From: Pseudoalteromonas sp. R3
Lineage (GTDB): Bacteria > Pseudomonadota > Gammaproteobacteria > Enterobacterales > Alteromonadaceae
NCBI RefSeq assembly: GCF_004014715.1
Contig: NZ_CP034835.1
Span: 2,108,001-2,172,000, forward strand
DNA length: 64,000 nt
Reading direction: 5' to 3'
Shown one piece after another: positions 53,149 through 62,705 of this stretch; within the stretch, counting starts at the first letter, position 1; every line of letters begins with the position of its first letter. A program made the translations under genes and the position numbers. Below the pieces are notes generated by a model, which was given only the letters and a program-made list of their open reading frames with translations, had not been told where the DNA came from and did no database searches.

Positions 53149-54699
53149 ATGTCTAAAGAATTTATTTTACCGGATATCGGCGAGGGGATCGTCGAATGTG
53201 AACTGGTCGAATGGCTGGTGAATGTTGGTGATGAAGTAAAAGAAGATCAGCCTATCTGTGATGTGATGACAGACAAGGCACTGGTCCAGATCCCGGCTGT
53301 ACATGATGGTGTGATCACTCAGTTGCACTATGCTAAAGGCGATATTGCTAAAGTCCACGAGCCATTGTTTGCAATGGATGTTGCCGGCGAAGCGCCTGCA
53401 CCTGCCAGCAATGCTGATGACAGCGGTTCAGTGCCAGCTGCGTCTGCGGCGCATTTAGAAGATTTTATTTTGCCGGATATCGGTGAAGGCATTGTTGAGT
53501 GTGAAATCGTCGAGTGGTTGGTCGCACAAGGCGATGAAATCAAAGAAGATCAGGCTGTGTGTGATGTGATGACAGACAAAGCTCTGGTGCAAATTCCGGC
53601 TAAATACGATGGTGTGGTTGAAAAGCTGTATTATCAGAAAGGTGATATTGCGCAGGTGCACAGTCCGTTATTTCAGATGCGTTTGGGTGCCGATCACAGC
53701 CCGAAACAAGATGAGCTTGCGGTCCATAAGCCACAGCCTGTTAAAGAAAACAAAACGCCGTCAACAGCAACAGCTGCGCCGGCTAAAGTGAATGGTAAAG
53801 CCGTTGCCTCGCCTGCGGTCAGACGTCGCGCGCGCGAGATGGACATCGACATCACTCAGGTACCAGGCTCAGGTAAAAACGGTCGCGTATTTAAAGAGGA
53901 TCTGGAGCGTTTTGCACAGGGCGGTACTACAGGTGCCCAGTCGACTACGCCTTCTCAGACCGAACAGTCAACGCCAGCACCAGTATCATCAGGTGGAACA
54001 CGTGTCGAGTCTATCCGTGGTATGAAAGCTGCGATGGCCAAGCAGATGGTCGCATCGGTTTCGACTATTCCGCACTTTACATATAGTGATGAAATTGACC
54101 TGACGGATCTGATAGCATTGCGTAAATCACTTAAGGATCAGTACGCAAAGCAGGGCATTAAACTCACTATGATGCCTTTCTTTATCAAGGCGTTATCGCT
54201 GGCGATTAAAGAATTCCCAATTCTTAATTCGCAGGTGAACGATGAGTGTACAGAGATCACTTACTTTGACGACCATAATATCGGTATGGCGGTCGACAGC
54301 AAACTTGGGTTGTTGGTACCAAACATTAAACAGTGTCAGAACAAATCGATTGTGGATGTCGCTGAAGCGGTAACACAACTTACAGACGCTGCGCGTGAGG
54401 GACGAGTTTCTCCAAATGACCTGAAAGGCGGCACGATCTCAATTTCTAACATCGGTGCAATCGGCGGTACTACGGCCACACCTATCATCAACAAGCCAGA
54501 AGTGGCCATCGTTGCACTGGGTAAGTTACAGCATCTGCCACGTTTTGATGACAAGGGTAATGTGGTATCACGTTCGATTATGCAAGTGAGCTGGTCTGGC
54601 GATCACCGTGTTATTGATGGCGGAACGATTGCAAGATTCAACAATTTATGGAAGTCTTACTTAGAGGAGCCGGCTAAAATGATGATGGCCATGCGCTAA
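53149..54699 (+). CDS. bkdB: Branched-chain 2-oxoacid dehydrogenase E2 with two lipoyl domains
   Basis: A 516-residue acyltransferase core. Two nearly identical N-terminal lipoyl domains carry the lipoylated Lys43 and Lys144 in DVMTDKALVQIPA. A peripheral-subunit-binding domain follows (residues about 220-260, AVRRRAREMDIDITQ) and the catalytic domain ends with SGDHRVIDGG (His-Asp). Most bkdB proteins have one lipoyl domain; two is not unique but is worth note. No E3 gene is adjacent, so lipoamide dehydrogenase is supplied elsewhere. Confidence 0.93.
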   Translation: MSKEFILPDIGEGIVECELVEWLVNVGDEVKEDQPICDVMTDKALVQIPAVHDGVITQLHYAKGDIAKVHEPLFAMDVAGEAPAPASNADDSGSVPAASAAHLEDFILPDIGEGIVECEIVEWLVAQGDEIKEDQAVCDVMTDKALVQIPAKYDGVVEKLYYQKGDIAQVHSPLFQMRLGADHSPKQDELAVHKPQPVKENKTPSTATAAPAKVNGKAVASPAVRRRAREMDIDITQVPGSGKNGRVFKEDLERFAQGGTTGAQSTTPSQTEQSTPAPVSSGGTRVESIRGMKAAMAKQMVASVSTIPHFTYSDEIDLTDLIALRKSLKDQYAKQGIKLTMMPFFIKALSLAIKEFPILNSQVNDECTEITYFDDHNIGMAVDSKLGLLVPNIKQCQNKSIVDVAEAVTQLTDAAREGRVSPNDLKGGTISISNIGAIGGTTATPIINKPEVAIVALGKLQHLPRFDDKGNVVSRSIMQVSWSGDHRVIDGGTIARFNNLWKSYLEEPAKMMMAMR

Positions 54700-54730
54700 T
54701 CATTGCTTTTGCTAGTTTCTTACTTGTTGT

Positions 54731-54754
54731 AAAGGGCCTTTACGGCCCTTTTTT
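54731..54754 (+). terminator. Terminator of the bkd operon
   Basis: AAAGGGCC (54731-54738) pairs with GGCCCTTT (54744-54751) and TTT follows. Confidence 0.85.
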
Positions 54755-54874
54755 AATGCTCCCGCCGATAAAAAATTAACAAGCACTTACTGGTTTAACG
54801 AGATAAATTTTTGTTGATCCGGGTATATAGCTTGCTCGTACTATTAGTCAGATTTAACTGTTTGGCTTGATTTT

Positions 54875-55450
54875 ATGATGCAAAGCGTGCAAGTGGCACT
54901 TTTTCCACTACCTGTATTTCTCCTGCCCGGTGGCGTCACTCGGTTGCGGATCTTCGAGCAAAAATATTTGCGCATGGTGAAAGAAGCCGGCGATGAGCGT
55001 CACTTTGCACTTAGTTTGTACAAGTCTGCGACTGAATTTCAGACTGCACCCTGGGCAAGTTGGGTGGAAATCATTGATTTCGGCTCCGCGGAAGATGATA
55101 TTCTAACCATCGACGTACGTTCTAAGGGTTTGCTGGATGTGACCGAAGTCTGGATGGACGCTGACGGATTACGCCAAGCTCGCTTTGATGTAAGACCACA
55201 CTGGTCGTGCTCTGAGCTGGCACCCAGATATCAACACATTAGCGATGAGCTGCTGCGTATATTCAAACAAAACCCCGAACTGGCTGCGTTATATCCAGAA
55301 CCCCGATTTGAAGATGCTGCATGGGTAGCCGGACGTTTCTTGGAGATTTTACCGTTTTCTCCGGAGCATAAAGAGGGCTTTTGCGAGCCAGGCACATTGC
55401 CTCAGGCACTGAAATTCCTTGATACCATTTTAACGGGTCAGGACGACTGA
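54875..55450 (+). CDS. LON N-terminal-like substrate-binding domain protein
   Basis: A 191-residue protein covering a LON substrate-binding (PUA-like) domain only: VALFPLPVFLLPGGVTRLRIFEQKYL at the start, then a helical tail. There is no ATPase or protease domain. Stand-alone LON-domain proteins are common in gammaproteobacteria, but their role is unknown. No strong RBS; tandem ATGs begin the frame. Confidence 0.8.
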   Translation: MMQSVQVALFPLPVFLLPGGVTRLRIFEQKYLRMVKEAGDERHFALSLYKSATEFQTAPWASWVEIIDFGSAEDDILTIDVRSKGLLDVTEVWMDADGLRQARFDVRPHWSCSELAPRYQHISDELLRIFKQNPELAALYPEPRFEDAAWVAGRFLEILPFSPEHKEGFCEPGTLPQALKFLDTILTGQDD

Positions 55451-55468
55451 TATATTCGTCAGCATGTG

Positions 55469-55498
55469 TGATCCAAATCTATTTGTTCGACGTATAAC
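55469..55498 (+). promoter_or_regulatory. ECF-type promoter upstream of the sigma factor gene
   Basis: TGATCC (55469-55474), 18-bp spacer, TATAAC (55493-55498). The same pattern with the same spacing is found at 57038-57067. TGATCC is the -35 core recognised by ChrR-partnered RpoE in Rhodobacter sphaeroides, so this likely gives positive autoregulation. Confidence 0.65.
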
Positions 55499-55605
55499 GT
55501 GTATAGAAATAAAAAATCCGTTTTTAAACTTCCATTATGTATGGATGTGAGCTAATGATAGAAAAAAGCCGTCAGCAAAGTACCGAAACGCCACAGGGGT
55601 CAGTT

Positions 55606-56214
55606 ATGAAAGACGTTGCTGCTACACAAACTTCGGAGCAACGCCTGCTCAGTCCCGAGCAACAGGCGCAGTTGTGCGACTGGATGCACCGCATTGCCAA
55701 ACAAAGGGACAGAAAAGCATTCGCCTGTTTATTCAAGTGGTTTGCACCTAAGGTGTTGCACCTGGGTCGCCAACGCTTTGGCGATGCAAGCCAGGCACAG
55801 GAGCTGCTTCAGGAGAGCATGGCTAACGTGTGGCGAAAAGCCCATTTGTTTAATGCCGAAAAAGGCGCTGTAACCACTTGGATTTATACCCTGGTGCGGA
55901 ATCAGTCCTTCGATATGCTGAGAAAGATGCAGACCAACCGGGAAGATAACCTCAGTGAGGATATCTGGCAGCAACACAGCAATGAGCGCGATGATAGCGC
56001 TGAGTTTTCAGACCACTTACTTGACCGCCAACTCGTTGAATACGTAGAAAAACTACCTGAAGAACAAAAAAATGTAGTGAAAGGCATTTATTTTCAGGAG
56101 TTGAGTCAGGAAGAGCTGGCAAATCAACTTGGCATACCTTTGGGCACCGTAAAATCCCGACTGAGACTGGCACTGGGCAAACTGAAAGCACATATGGGGG
56201 AGTACCATGATTAA
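55606..56214 (+). CDS. ECF sigma factor paired with ChrR (RpoE-like)
   Basis: A 202-residue sigma-70 family protein: region 2 (ACLFKWFAPKVLHLGRQRFG, ELLQESMANVWRKAHLF, WIYTLVRNQSFDMLRK) and region 4 (LPEEQKNVVKGIYFQELSQE, LGIPLGTVKSRLRLALGKL). ATG 55606 has AGGGG upstream; starts at 55555 or 55537 are possible. It overlaps the anti-sigma gene by 8 bp. Singlet oxygen is the known signal for its relative in R. sphaeroides. Confidence 0.88.
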   Translation: MKDVAATQTSEQRLLSPEQQAQLCDWMHRIAKQRDRKAFACLFKWFAPKVLHLGRQRFGDASQAQELLQESMANVWRKAHLFNAEKGAVTTWIYTLVRNQSFDMLRKMQTNREDNLSEDIWQQHSNERDDSAEFSDHLLDRQLVEYVEKLPEEQKNVVKGIYFQELSQEELANQLGIPLGTVKSRLRLALGKLKAHMGEYHD

Positions 56215-56857
56215 ATATCACCCATCCGAACACATTCTTCAATCTTATGTTCAGGGAGAACTGTGTGCGTCACTAAGTATCGCTGTTAGTATGCATGTAG
56301 CTATGTGCCCGCAATGTCAGCAGCTGACGAGTCAGTTCGAAACAAGCTGCGCTCACAGCTTTGTTGGCGAAGATATCGACATACAGGGCGATGAAAATTG
56401 GGACGATCTGATTGCTCAGATAACTGAAGATACAATGTTTTCAGACCAAGCTTCTCCTGCACCTCTAGAAATTGAAGTGAAAGGAGAGCAGTTTGTGCTG
56501 CCATCCAGTTTGCAAAATGTAGGGCTAAGTGGTTGGTTGAAACTTGGCAAACTATCCCGTTCTCGGCTGAACCTGGGCGACGGAAAGCTACACGCCAGTT
56601 TATTGCACATTGAAAAAGGTGGCAGTGTGCCACAACACACGCACAAGGGCTTTGAGCTGACACTACTATTATCTGGTACTTTTAAAGACGAAATGGATAG
56701 TTATGTTCCGGGCGATTTTATTATGTTGGATGGAAGTCATGAGCATTCACCGATAGCGACTGAGTCTTGCTTGTGTTTCACGCTGGCTGATGATGCATTG
56801 CACTTTAGCCAGGGGCTAAGCCAATTGTTTAATCCTATAGGTAAGTTGATTTACTAA
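56207..56857 (+). CDS. chrR: ChrR-family zinc anti-sigma factor with cupin domain
   Basis: A 216-residue protein. The N-terminal ASD zinc domain is visible: His near residue 5 and H30-x3-C34-x2-C37 (MHVAMCPQC). The C-terminal cupin has PQHTHKGFEL and a later HEHSP, the second metal site. In R. sphaeroides ChrR holds RpoE inactive until singlet oxygen appears. Translation is coupled to the sigma gene. A terminator follows. Confidence 0.9.
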   Translation: MIKYHPSEHILQSYVQGELCASLSIAVSMHVAMCPQCQQLTSQFETSCAHSFVGEDIDIQGDENWDDLIAQITEDTMFSDQASPAPLEIEVKGEQFVLPSSLQNVGLSGWLKLGKLSRSRLNLGDGKLHASLLHIEKGGSVPQHTHKGFELTLLLSGTFKDEMDSYVPGDFIMLDGSHEHSPIATESCLCFTLADDALHFSQGLSQLFNPIGKLIY

Positions 56858-56896
56858 CCCAGAATTAAGTCTTATCTTAATTCCACCTTCGACTCG

Positions 56897-56924
56897 AGCA
56901 CAAAGCCAGCCTTTGTGCTTTTTT
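56897..56924 (+). terminator. Terminator after the sigma/anti-sigma pair
   Basis: AGCACAAAG (56897-56905) pairs with CTTTGTGCT (56911-56919) and TTTTT follows. Confidence 0.9.
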
Positions 56925-57037
56925 CGTTTATAGACTACTGATTTCAGGCGCTTTATCCGAAAAGCTGCTAATGTACTATGGTAAGTCGTGCGCATATCAG
57001 ATATCAGCGTAAAAGGTTACTCCAGACTCTGAGAGTT

Positions 57038-57067
57038 TGATCTGATGTCAGTCTGTTCCCGTATAAC
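57038..57067 (+). promoter_or_regulatory. ECF-type promoter of the lipid-modification operon
   Basis: TGATCT (57038-57043), 18-bp spacer, TATAAC (57062-57067); both hexamers and the exact spacing match the site at 55469-55498, and the bases before TATAAC are similar too (TGTTC..CG). It lies 29 bp upstream of the first gene of the operon. Confidence 0.65.
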
Positions 57068-57095
57068 CAGACATATCAGCAAAAAGGACAAAGTA

Positions 57096-57581
57096 ATGAC
57101 AGAACAACCAGACTGGCTCCACAATTTTGTAAGGATTTACAATAAGCTGGACAAAGAAACCTTGCACCTGTTGGAAGAAGTTTATCATCCTGATATTCAG
57201 TTTAGCGACCCGCTTCACGGGATCAGCGGATTGCAAAATCTAAGTAATTACTTTGCTGATATGTACAGCAATGTGATCAGCTGTCAGTTTGATATTCAAC
57301 ACAGTTTATCTCAGGGCGATCAGGCTGCTTTGTATTGGACTATGCGTTACAGACATAACCGCCTGAGCAAAGGGCGGGAGATAAGCGTAGAAGGGCATTC
57401 TTACCTGAAAGTACAGGATGGCAAAGTGATCATGCATCGCGACTACTTCGATGCTGGCAGTTTGCTGTATGAACATATTCCCGTCATGGGGCTGGGAGTG
57501 CGCTGGCTTAAGGCACGAATTTCCGGAGAGCAATCGAGTAGTACAGGCAGTGGAGGCACGCAGGCATGTCCGAAGTTCTAA
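57096..57581 (+). CDS. SnoaL/NTF2-like protein
   Basis: A 161-residue protein with the nuclear-transport-factor-2 fold pattern: WLHNFVRIYNKLDKETLHLL, FSDPLHGISGLQNLSNYFAD and YLKVQDGKVIMHRDYFDAGSL. In ChrR-type regulons a gene of this kind often heads the operon. AAGGAC site before ATG 57096. Overlaps the following gene by 16 bp. Confidence 0.8.
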   Translation: MTEQPDWLHNFVRIYNKLDKETLHLLEEVYHPDIQFSDPLHGISGLQNLSNYFADMYSNVISCQFDIQHSLSQGDQAALYWTMRYRHNRLSKGREISVEGHSYLKVQDGKVIMHRDYFDAGSLLYEHIPVMGLGVRWLKARISGEQSSSTGSGGTQACPKF

Positions 57582-58291
57582 TTACAGGTGCCAGCTCCGG
57601 AATAGGACTTGCGCTTGCCAGGCGGTATTTAGATGCCGGTTACAGAGTGCATGTTTGTGGTCGTGATATAGAAAAGCTTCAGTCGGTCTTGCCTGAATCT
57701 GAACAAGTCCGACATGTATGCTTTGATCTTAACGATAAGGCTGCCATTTTTGAGGTGGCTGACAAACTGCCACAGTTGGATGGGATTATTCTTAACGCCG
57801 GTGGCTGTGAATACATAGATGACGCGAAGCAATTTGACTCTGAACTGTTCGCGCGCATCATCCGCGTTAACCTGATCTCTGTGGGTTACTGTCTGGAAGC
57901 CTGGCTAGGCAAGCTACGTGATCCTTCGTTTTTGGTGTTTGTCAGTTCATCGGCAAGCTTTCTTCCTTTACCTCGCGCTGAGGCTTACGGTGCTTCTAAA
58001 GCGGGACTTACTTATCTTGCCAAGACACTCGACGTGGATCTGGCAGGAAGCGGTATTCAGGTCAGCGTCGTGCACCCGGGCTTTGTAGATACCCCTCTGA
58101 CGCAAAAGAACGATTTCCCCATGCCTTGTCAGATAACCAGCGAACAAGCTGCCGAGCGTATATTTAAAGGGATAGAAAACAAACAGTTTGATATTCACTT
58201 TCCTCGCAGGTTTACTTACCTGCTTAAATTTTTTGGTTGGTTGCCGCATAACGTTTGGCGACATATTGCGGCAAAATGGATAAAAAGATGA
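57566..58291 (+). CDS. Short-chain dehydrogenase/reductase
   Basis: A 241-residue classical SDR: GASSGIGLA cofactor motif, ILNAGG, SSSASFLPLP for the catalytic Ser and Y-x-x-x-K in AYGASKAG. It likely oxidises or reduces a lipid intermediate. The start overlaps the upstream gene; the next gene overlaps its stop codon. Confidence 0.88.
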   Translation: MSEVLITGASSGIGLALARRYLDAGYRVHVCGRDIEKLQSVLPESEQVRHVCFDLNDKAAIFEVADKLPQLDGIILNAGGCEYIDDAKQFDSELFARIIRVNLISVGYCLEAWLGKLRDPSFLVFVSSSASFLPLPRAEAYGASKAGLTYLAKTLDVDLAGSGIQVSVVHPGFVDTPLTQKNDFPMPCQITSEQAAERIFKGIENKQFDIHFPRRFTYLLKFFGWLPHNVWRHIAAKWIKR

Positions 58292-59541
58292 AAAAAATAG
58301 CCGTCATTGGTAGTGGCGTTTCAGGTATGGTCTGTGCACGTTTGCTCAGTACCCAACATGACGTACATTTATTTGAAAAACGAGATCGTTTAGGCGGGCA
58401 CACCGCAACAAAAGACATTAAATATCAGGGGCAAACCTATCAGGTTGATACTGGATTCATTGTTTATAACGACAGAACTTATCCAAACTTCATTAAATTA
58501 ATGGATAAACTGGGGATCCAGGGTAAGCCCACTGAAATGAGTTTCAGTGTGCATAACAAGGATACCGGGCTGGAATACAATGGCCATGACCTTAATACCT
58601 TGTTTGCTCAACGACGTAACTTAGTTCGTCCTAGATTTTGGCGCCTGATCCGCGAAATTATACGTTTTAATAAAGCAGCCAAACAGCGCTTCGCGGAAGA
58701 TGACTTTTCTGCTAACGAAACACTGGGCAGTTTTCTTGACGAGCAAAACTTCAGCGAATTTTTTGCTGAACATTATATTTTGCCGATGGGCGCTGCAATC
58801 TGGTCTACCAGTTTACAGAAAATGAAGGAATTCGAGCTCAAATTTTTTGTCCGCTTTTTTTATCATCACGGCTTACTCAATATCAGCGACAGGCCCCAGT
58901 GGTATGTGATCCCGGGTGGCTCCAGGCAGTATATTGCGCCGCTGTTAAGTGGTCTGGAGGCCAATATCCACCTTGATGCAGATATCAAAAAAGTGACCCG
59001 AGAAAACGACCGTGTTCAGTTGCACTTTGCTGATACCGTCAGTCAGTTTGATGAGGTGGTACTGGCGTGTCATAGCGATCAGGCACTCAACTTGCTCAGC
59101 GATGCCAGCGCTGAAGAGCGTAGTGTGCTGTCGGCTATTCCTTACGCAAAGAACAGCGTGATTTTGCATACTGATACGGATTTGCTGCCGAAGCGCCGTT
59201 TAGCCTGGGCGGCCTGGAACTACTTGCTCGACAACAATGAATCTCGCCCAGCGGCAGTAACATACAACATGAACATCTTGCAAGGTATCGAGGCGCCGTG
59301 CACCTTTTGCGTGACACTGAACCAGCCAATTGATGAAGACAAGGTGATCGGTCAATATCAATACGCGCATCCGGTATTTAATACCCAGAGTATGGCGGCC
59401 CAACAGCGTCGAAAGGAAATTTGTGGACTTCAGCATACTCATTTTGCGGGCGCCTACTGGTACAACGGCTTTCACGAAGACGGCGTGCGCAGTGCTGTTG
59501 ATGTGGCAGCACGGTTTGGCATAAGCCTGGATGACCTGTAA
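58288..59541 (+). CDS. FAD-dependent oxidoreductase (amine-oxidase / desaturase-like)
   Basis: A 417-residue flavoprotein: dinucleotide-binding [17 protein letters not shown], then [12 protein letters not shown] and the C-terminal [17 protein letters not shown]. Members in this context are predicted to introduce or move a double bond in a fatty acyl chain. In R. sphaeroides a similarly placed protein (UfaD) works in furan fatty acid synthesis. ATG 58288 gives an ATGA overlap with the SDR gene; 58276 is an alternative. Confidence 0.8.
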   Translation: MKKIAVIGSGVSGMVCARLLSTQHDVHLFEKRDRLGGHTATKDIKYQGQTYQVDTGFIVYNDRTYPNFIKLMDKLGIQGKPTEMSFSVHNKDTGLEYNGHDLNTLFAQRRNLVRPRFWRLIREIIRFNKAAKQRFAEDDFSANETLGSFLDEQNFSEFFAEHYILPMGAAIWSTSLQKMKEFELKFFVRFFYHHGLLNISDRPQWYVIPGGSRQYIAPLLSGLEANIHLDADIKKVTRENDRVQLHFADTVSQFDEVVLACHSDQALNLLSDASAEERSVLSAIPYAKNSVILHTDTDLLPKRRLAWAAWNYLLDNNESRPAAVTYNMNILQGIEAPCTFCVTLNQPIDEDKVIGQYQYAHPVFNTQSMAAQQRRKEICGLQHTHFAGAYWYNGFHEDGVRSAVDVAARFGISLDDL

Positions 59542-60350
59542 TGAATGATACGCAGCACAGTTCGCCTTTATATGTTGGCCAGGTCAGGCATCGCCGTTTT
59601 GCCCCTGTGTTTCATGGCTTTTCCTATCGTCTTTATATGCTGTGCCTGGATCTGGATGAAAACACCTTTGTGCAAAAAGGCCGAGGACTCATTGGTCCCC
59701 AGTGGTATCGGCCCATTCGTTTTTGCCAACATGACTATCTCAAGGGTGATCCTGGCACGCTGCAACAACGTATAAAAAACAAAGTTATAGAGCTTGGCGG
59801 GCAATGGCCCGGAGGTCGTGTAAAAGCATTGGTTCAGGGGCGTTGTCTGGGATTATATTTCAGCCCGCTCAATGTGTACTTTTGTTACGACGAGCAGGGC
59901 AAGTGTAACCTGATGCTGGCAGAAGTAAGCAACACCCCCTGGAATCAGCGACATTATTATCTGGTCGATATCAGTCAGGCGCACAGAACCGATAAGGTAT
60001 TTCACGTGTCGCCATTTATGACTCTGGATATGCAGTATTTGTGGCGTGTTAGTGCGCCGCCCGCACAAGGGGCAGGGCGATTACTGGTGCACATAGAAAA
60101 CCACGCTACGGCCGAACATGAGTACAAGCAAAAGGGTGCTTTACAAGACGACAAGCTGTTTGATGCCACCATGGCACTTAAATCAACACCCTTGTCGGTT
60201 AAAAGCCTGTTGGGGCTGGGTCTTTGTTTGCCCTCTATGACATTGAAAATATGCCTGGCGATTTACTGGCAGGCACTCAAACTTTGGGTGAAGCGTGTGC
60301 CTTTCATACCGCACCCCGAAACGCATTCTAACTGTAATAAAGCGAAGTGA
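59541..60350 (+). CDS. DUF1365 protein
   Basis: A 269-residue protein with the family N-terminus [40 protein letters not shown] and a lipid-like hydrophobic C-terminus. DUF1365 genes almost always sit between a desaturase-like flavoprotein and a cyclopropane fatty acid synthase, as here. The function is unknown; membrane association with fatty acid modification is inferred. The start overlaps the upstream stop by one base. Confidence 0.85.
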   Translation: MNDTQHSSPLYVGQVRHRRFAPVFHGFSYRLYMLCLDLDENTFVQKGRGLIGPQWYRPIRFCQHDYLKGDPGTLQQRIKNKVIELGGQWPGGRVKALVQGRCLGLYFSPLNVYFCYDEQGKCNLMLAEVSNTPWNQRHYYLVDISQAHRTDKVFHVSPFMTLDMQYLWRVSAPPAQGAGRLLVHIENHATAEHEYKQKGALQDDKLFDATMALKSTPLSVKSLLGLGLCLPSMTLKICLAIYWQALKLWVKRVPFIPHPETHSNCNKAK

Positions 60351-60353
60351 TAC

Positions 60354-61631
60354 ATGGAACAAAATAGCCAAACCATCTCTAAGCCTGCCACGGTATCCTG
60401 GTGGCATCAGTTGATGATAAATAAAGCCAGAGCCGTCATTTTTAAGTTGCTTGAAAAATTGGAGCATGACCGTCTTGAGATCATTGAGGGCAGTGAAAAA
60501 GTCGTACTGGGGGCGATGCAACCCAGACTACAGGCGACCATTTTCGTCAATGACATTAGTTTTTACCTGGATGTGCTTAAAGGAGGTGGTATTGGCGCCG
60601 CTGAGGCGTTTATTGAAGGGAAGTGGCATAGCCCGGACCTGACCAAAGTGATCCGCATGTTTGCCCGCGCGCAATCTCAGCTGGATGAGCTGGAGGGCAA
60701 AATGTCCTGGCTTACAGCCGTGAAAAATCGCCTCTTTCACTTTGGCAATCGCAACAGTGAATCGGGTTCTAAGCAGAATATTCTTGCCCATTATGATTTG
60801 AGTAACGACCTTTATCAGGCATTTCTTGACCCAACCATGATGTATTCCAGCGCGGTCTTTGAAACCTTAGAGCAGCCCCTCGAGCAGGCCCAACATAACA
60901 AGCTAAAAATCATTTGTGACAAACTTGAGTTGAGCGCCGATGACCATTTACTAGAAATTGGAACGGGCTGGGGAGCGCTGGCGTTATTTGCTGCGCAAAA
61001 TTATGGCTGTAAGGTCACGACCACGACGATCTCCGACGCTCAGCACGACTTTACAGCGCAAAGAATTGAAGCGGCTGGATTGCAGGGGCAGATAACCCTG
61101 TTAAAGCAAGATTATCGCTTACTTGAGGGCAAGTTCGATAAGCTAGTTTCCATCGAGATGATTGAGGCCGTTGGTCACAGTTATATGCCGGGCTTTTTTG
61201 CCAAGTGCAGCAGCCTGTTAAAAGACGATGGCCTGATGCTACTGCAGGCTATCACCATCTCCGACAGTCGCTACGACCATTATCGCAATAACGTGGATTT
61301 CATCCAGCGCTATATTTTCCCGGGCGGGTGTTTGCCATCTGTGGCTGTGATGTCACAACACCTGGCCACACAGACCGATATGGTGGTGCGAGATATAGAC
61401 GATATTGGCCTGCATTATGCGCAAACGCTTAAACGCTGGCGGATTCAGTTTGAGCAGAACTGGCAGCAGATCCGCACGTTTGGATTTGACGAGCAGTTCA
61501 GACGTTTATGGCTCTTTTATCTGCAATATTGTGAAGGCGCATTTTTGGAGCGGGTGATCAGTACGCATCATTTAGTTGCACGTAAACCCAGATATGTTGG
61601 GGTCAATGATGAGCAATTTCTGGCTAGTTAA
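60354..61631 (+). CDS. Cyclopropane fatty acid synthase-like methyltransferase
   Basis: A 425-residue SAM-dependent enzyme of the Cfa/UfaM type: ILAHYDLSNDLYQAFLDPTM, then the SAM motif LLEIGTGWGALALFAA and the conserved SVEMIEAVGH-like SIEMIEAVGHSYM, with FIQRYIFPGG and a C-terminal HLVARKPRY. It methylates or cyclopropanates unsaturated phospholipid chains. In ChrR regulons the corresponding enzyme makes methylated fatty acids leading to furan lipids. RBS is weak; the start is near the family N-terminus. Confidence 0.9.
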   Translation: MEQNSQTISKPATVSWWHQLMINKARAVIFKLLEKLEHDRLEIIEGSEKVVLGAMQPRLQATIFVNDISFYLDVLKGGGIGAAEAFIEGKWHSPDLTKVIRMFARAQSQLDELEGKMSWLTAVKNRLFHFGNRNSESGSKQNILAHYDLSNDLYQAFLDPTMMYSSAVFETLEQPLEQAQHNKLKIICDKLELSADDHLLEIGTGWGALALFAAQNYGCKVTTTTISDAQHDFTAQRIEAAGLQGQITLLKQDYRLLEGKFDKLVSIEMIEAVGHSYMPGFFAKCSSLLKDDGLMLLQAITISDSRYDHYRNNVDFIQRYIFPGGCLPSVAVMSQHLATQTDMVVRDIDDIGLHYAQTLKRWRIQFEQNWQQIRTFGFDEQFRRLWLFYLQYCEGAFLERVISTHHLVARKPRYVGVNDEQFLAS

Positions 61632-62121
61632 CCTCGTTATATTCCAATCAGTGTGGTGGTTGAGTGCTTTATTCACTCATCAGGCACTGATTGGGGTCAT
61701 GCTGTTGCTGGCGCTGCACTTCGCGTTGTCGCCAAGTCGCAAGGCTGACCTCAGTAGTCTTATGGTTGTACCTGTAGGTTTATTGGTAGACCAAGCTCTG
61801 GCGGCAGCGGGTGTTATCCAGTTTGCCGGTGATCAGCCCTGGCTTCCTGTGTGGCTTGCTTTTTTGTGGGTGCATTTTACTTTGACGCTCAACCACAGTC
61901 TGAGCTGGTTAGGACGTTGCCATCTGGGCGTTCAGTCTTTACTCGGTGCGGTGTTTGGTGCTCTGAGCTACATTGGCGGCATAAAACTGGGCGCACTTGA
62001 TAGCGCGCTGTCCGTTTTCAATTTGTTTATAGTCTTTGGCGCTGTCTGGGCGGTGGTGTTGCCTCTGGTGGTTCACCTTAACAGCCGTTTTGTCGCGAAA
62101 ACAGGAGTACAACATGTTTAA
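61606..62121 (+). CDS. DUF2878 membrane protein
   Basis: A 171-residue protein with about five transmembrane helices, beginning SNFWLVNLVIFQSVWW. DUF2878 genes accompany the Cfa-like genes of these clusters. The start is one of two ATGs (61606, 61609) inside the end of the preceding gene. The function is unknown. Confidence 0.75.
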   Translation: MMSNFWLVNLVIFQSVWWLSALFTHQALIGVMLLLALHFALSPSRKADLSSLMVVPVGLLVDQALAAAGVIQFAGDQPWLPVWLAFLWVHFTLTLNHSLSWLGRCHLGVQSLLGAVFGALSYIGGIKLGALDSALSVFNLFIVFGAVWAVVLPLVVHLNSRFVAKTGVQHV

Positions 62122-62701
62122 ACAGTTAAACGGCTTGATTTTGTCAGCTGCATTAGTTGTGGCGCCCGCACTGATTTCGACGCAGGCTGAGGCATCAACA
62201 TCAACTGAGCTGTCGGAGCTTGATTTACGCGGTACAGCAGACTTGCGCTACCTGTTCTGGGATGTTTATTCAGCTGCGCTTTATACCGGCGGTGAGGCTT
62301 ATCGGGAGACTGAATATCCCCAGATACTGAGCTTGACCTATAAGCGGGATATTGAAGCGCAGGAGTTGGTTGACGCAACCGAAGAACAGTGGCAAAAACA
62401 GCAGCTTTCGCTTGATAACAGTGAGCAATGGCTGCGGCAGCTTGCACAGCTTTGGCCTGATATTCGCAAAGGTAATCAGCTAATCCTGGTGGTCGATAAG
62501 GACCTGCAAAGTCGCTTTTACTTCCGCCCTGAACCGCCAGCTGAGCTGAGTGCGTCGCTGTCCGAATCTGATCTTAAAGCGTCGGCGCGTTTTTTAGGAG
62601 CGATTAAGGACAGTGCATTTGGGCCGGCCTTTTTAGGGATCTGGCTGTCCGAAAAAACCACAGAGCCTGAGCTAAGAAAGCAGCTCATAGGAAGAAGGTA
62701 A
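62114..62701 (+). CDS. Chalcone isomerase-like exported protein
   Basis: A 195-residue protein with a signal peptide ending QAEAS and the chalcone-isomerase-like fold pattern LRYLFWDVYSAALYTGGEAY and LSLTYKRDIEAQELVDAT, ending FLGIWLSEKTTEPELRKQL. Members probably bind fatty acids rather than act as isomerases. RBS CAGGAG; overlaps the preceding gene by 8 bp. Confidence 0.8.
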   Translation: MFKQLNGLILSAALVVAPALISTQAEASTSTELSELDLRGTADLRYLFWDVYSAALYTGGEAYRETEYPQILSLTYKRDIEAQELVDATEEQWQKQQLSLDNSEQWLRQLAQLWPDIRKGNQLILVVDKDLQSRFYFRPEPPAELSASLSESDLKASARFLGAIKDSAFGPAFLGIWLSEKTTEPELRKQLIGRR

Positions 62702-62705
62702 TATA

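Noticed and set aside
54193..54378. Antisense ORFs within the bkd operon
   Set aside because: Shadows of E1 and E2 coding frames.
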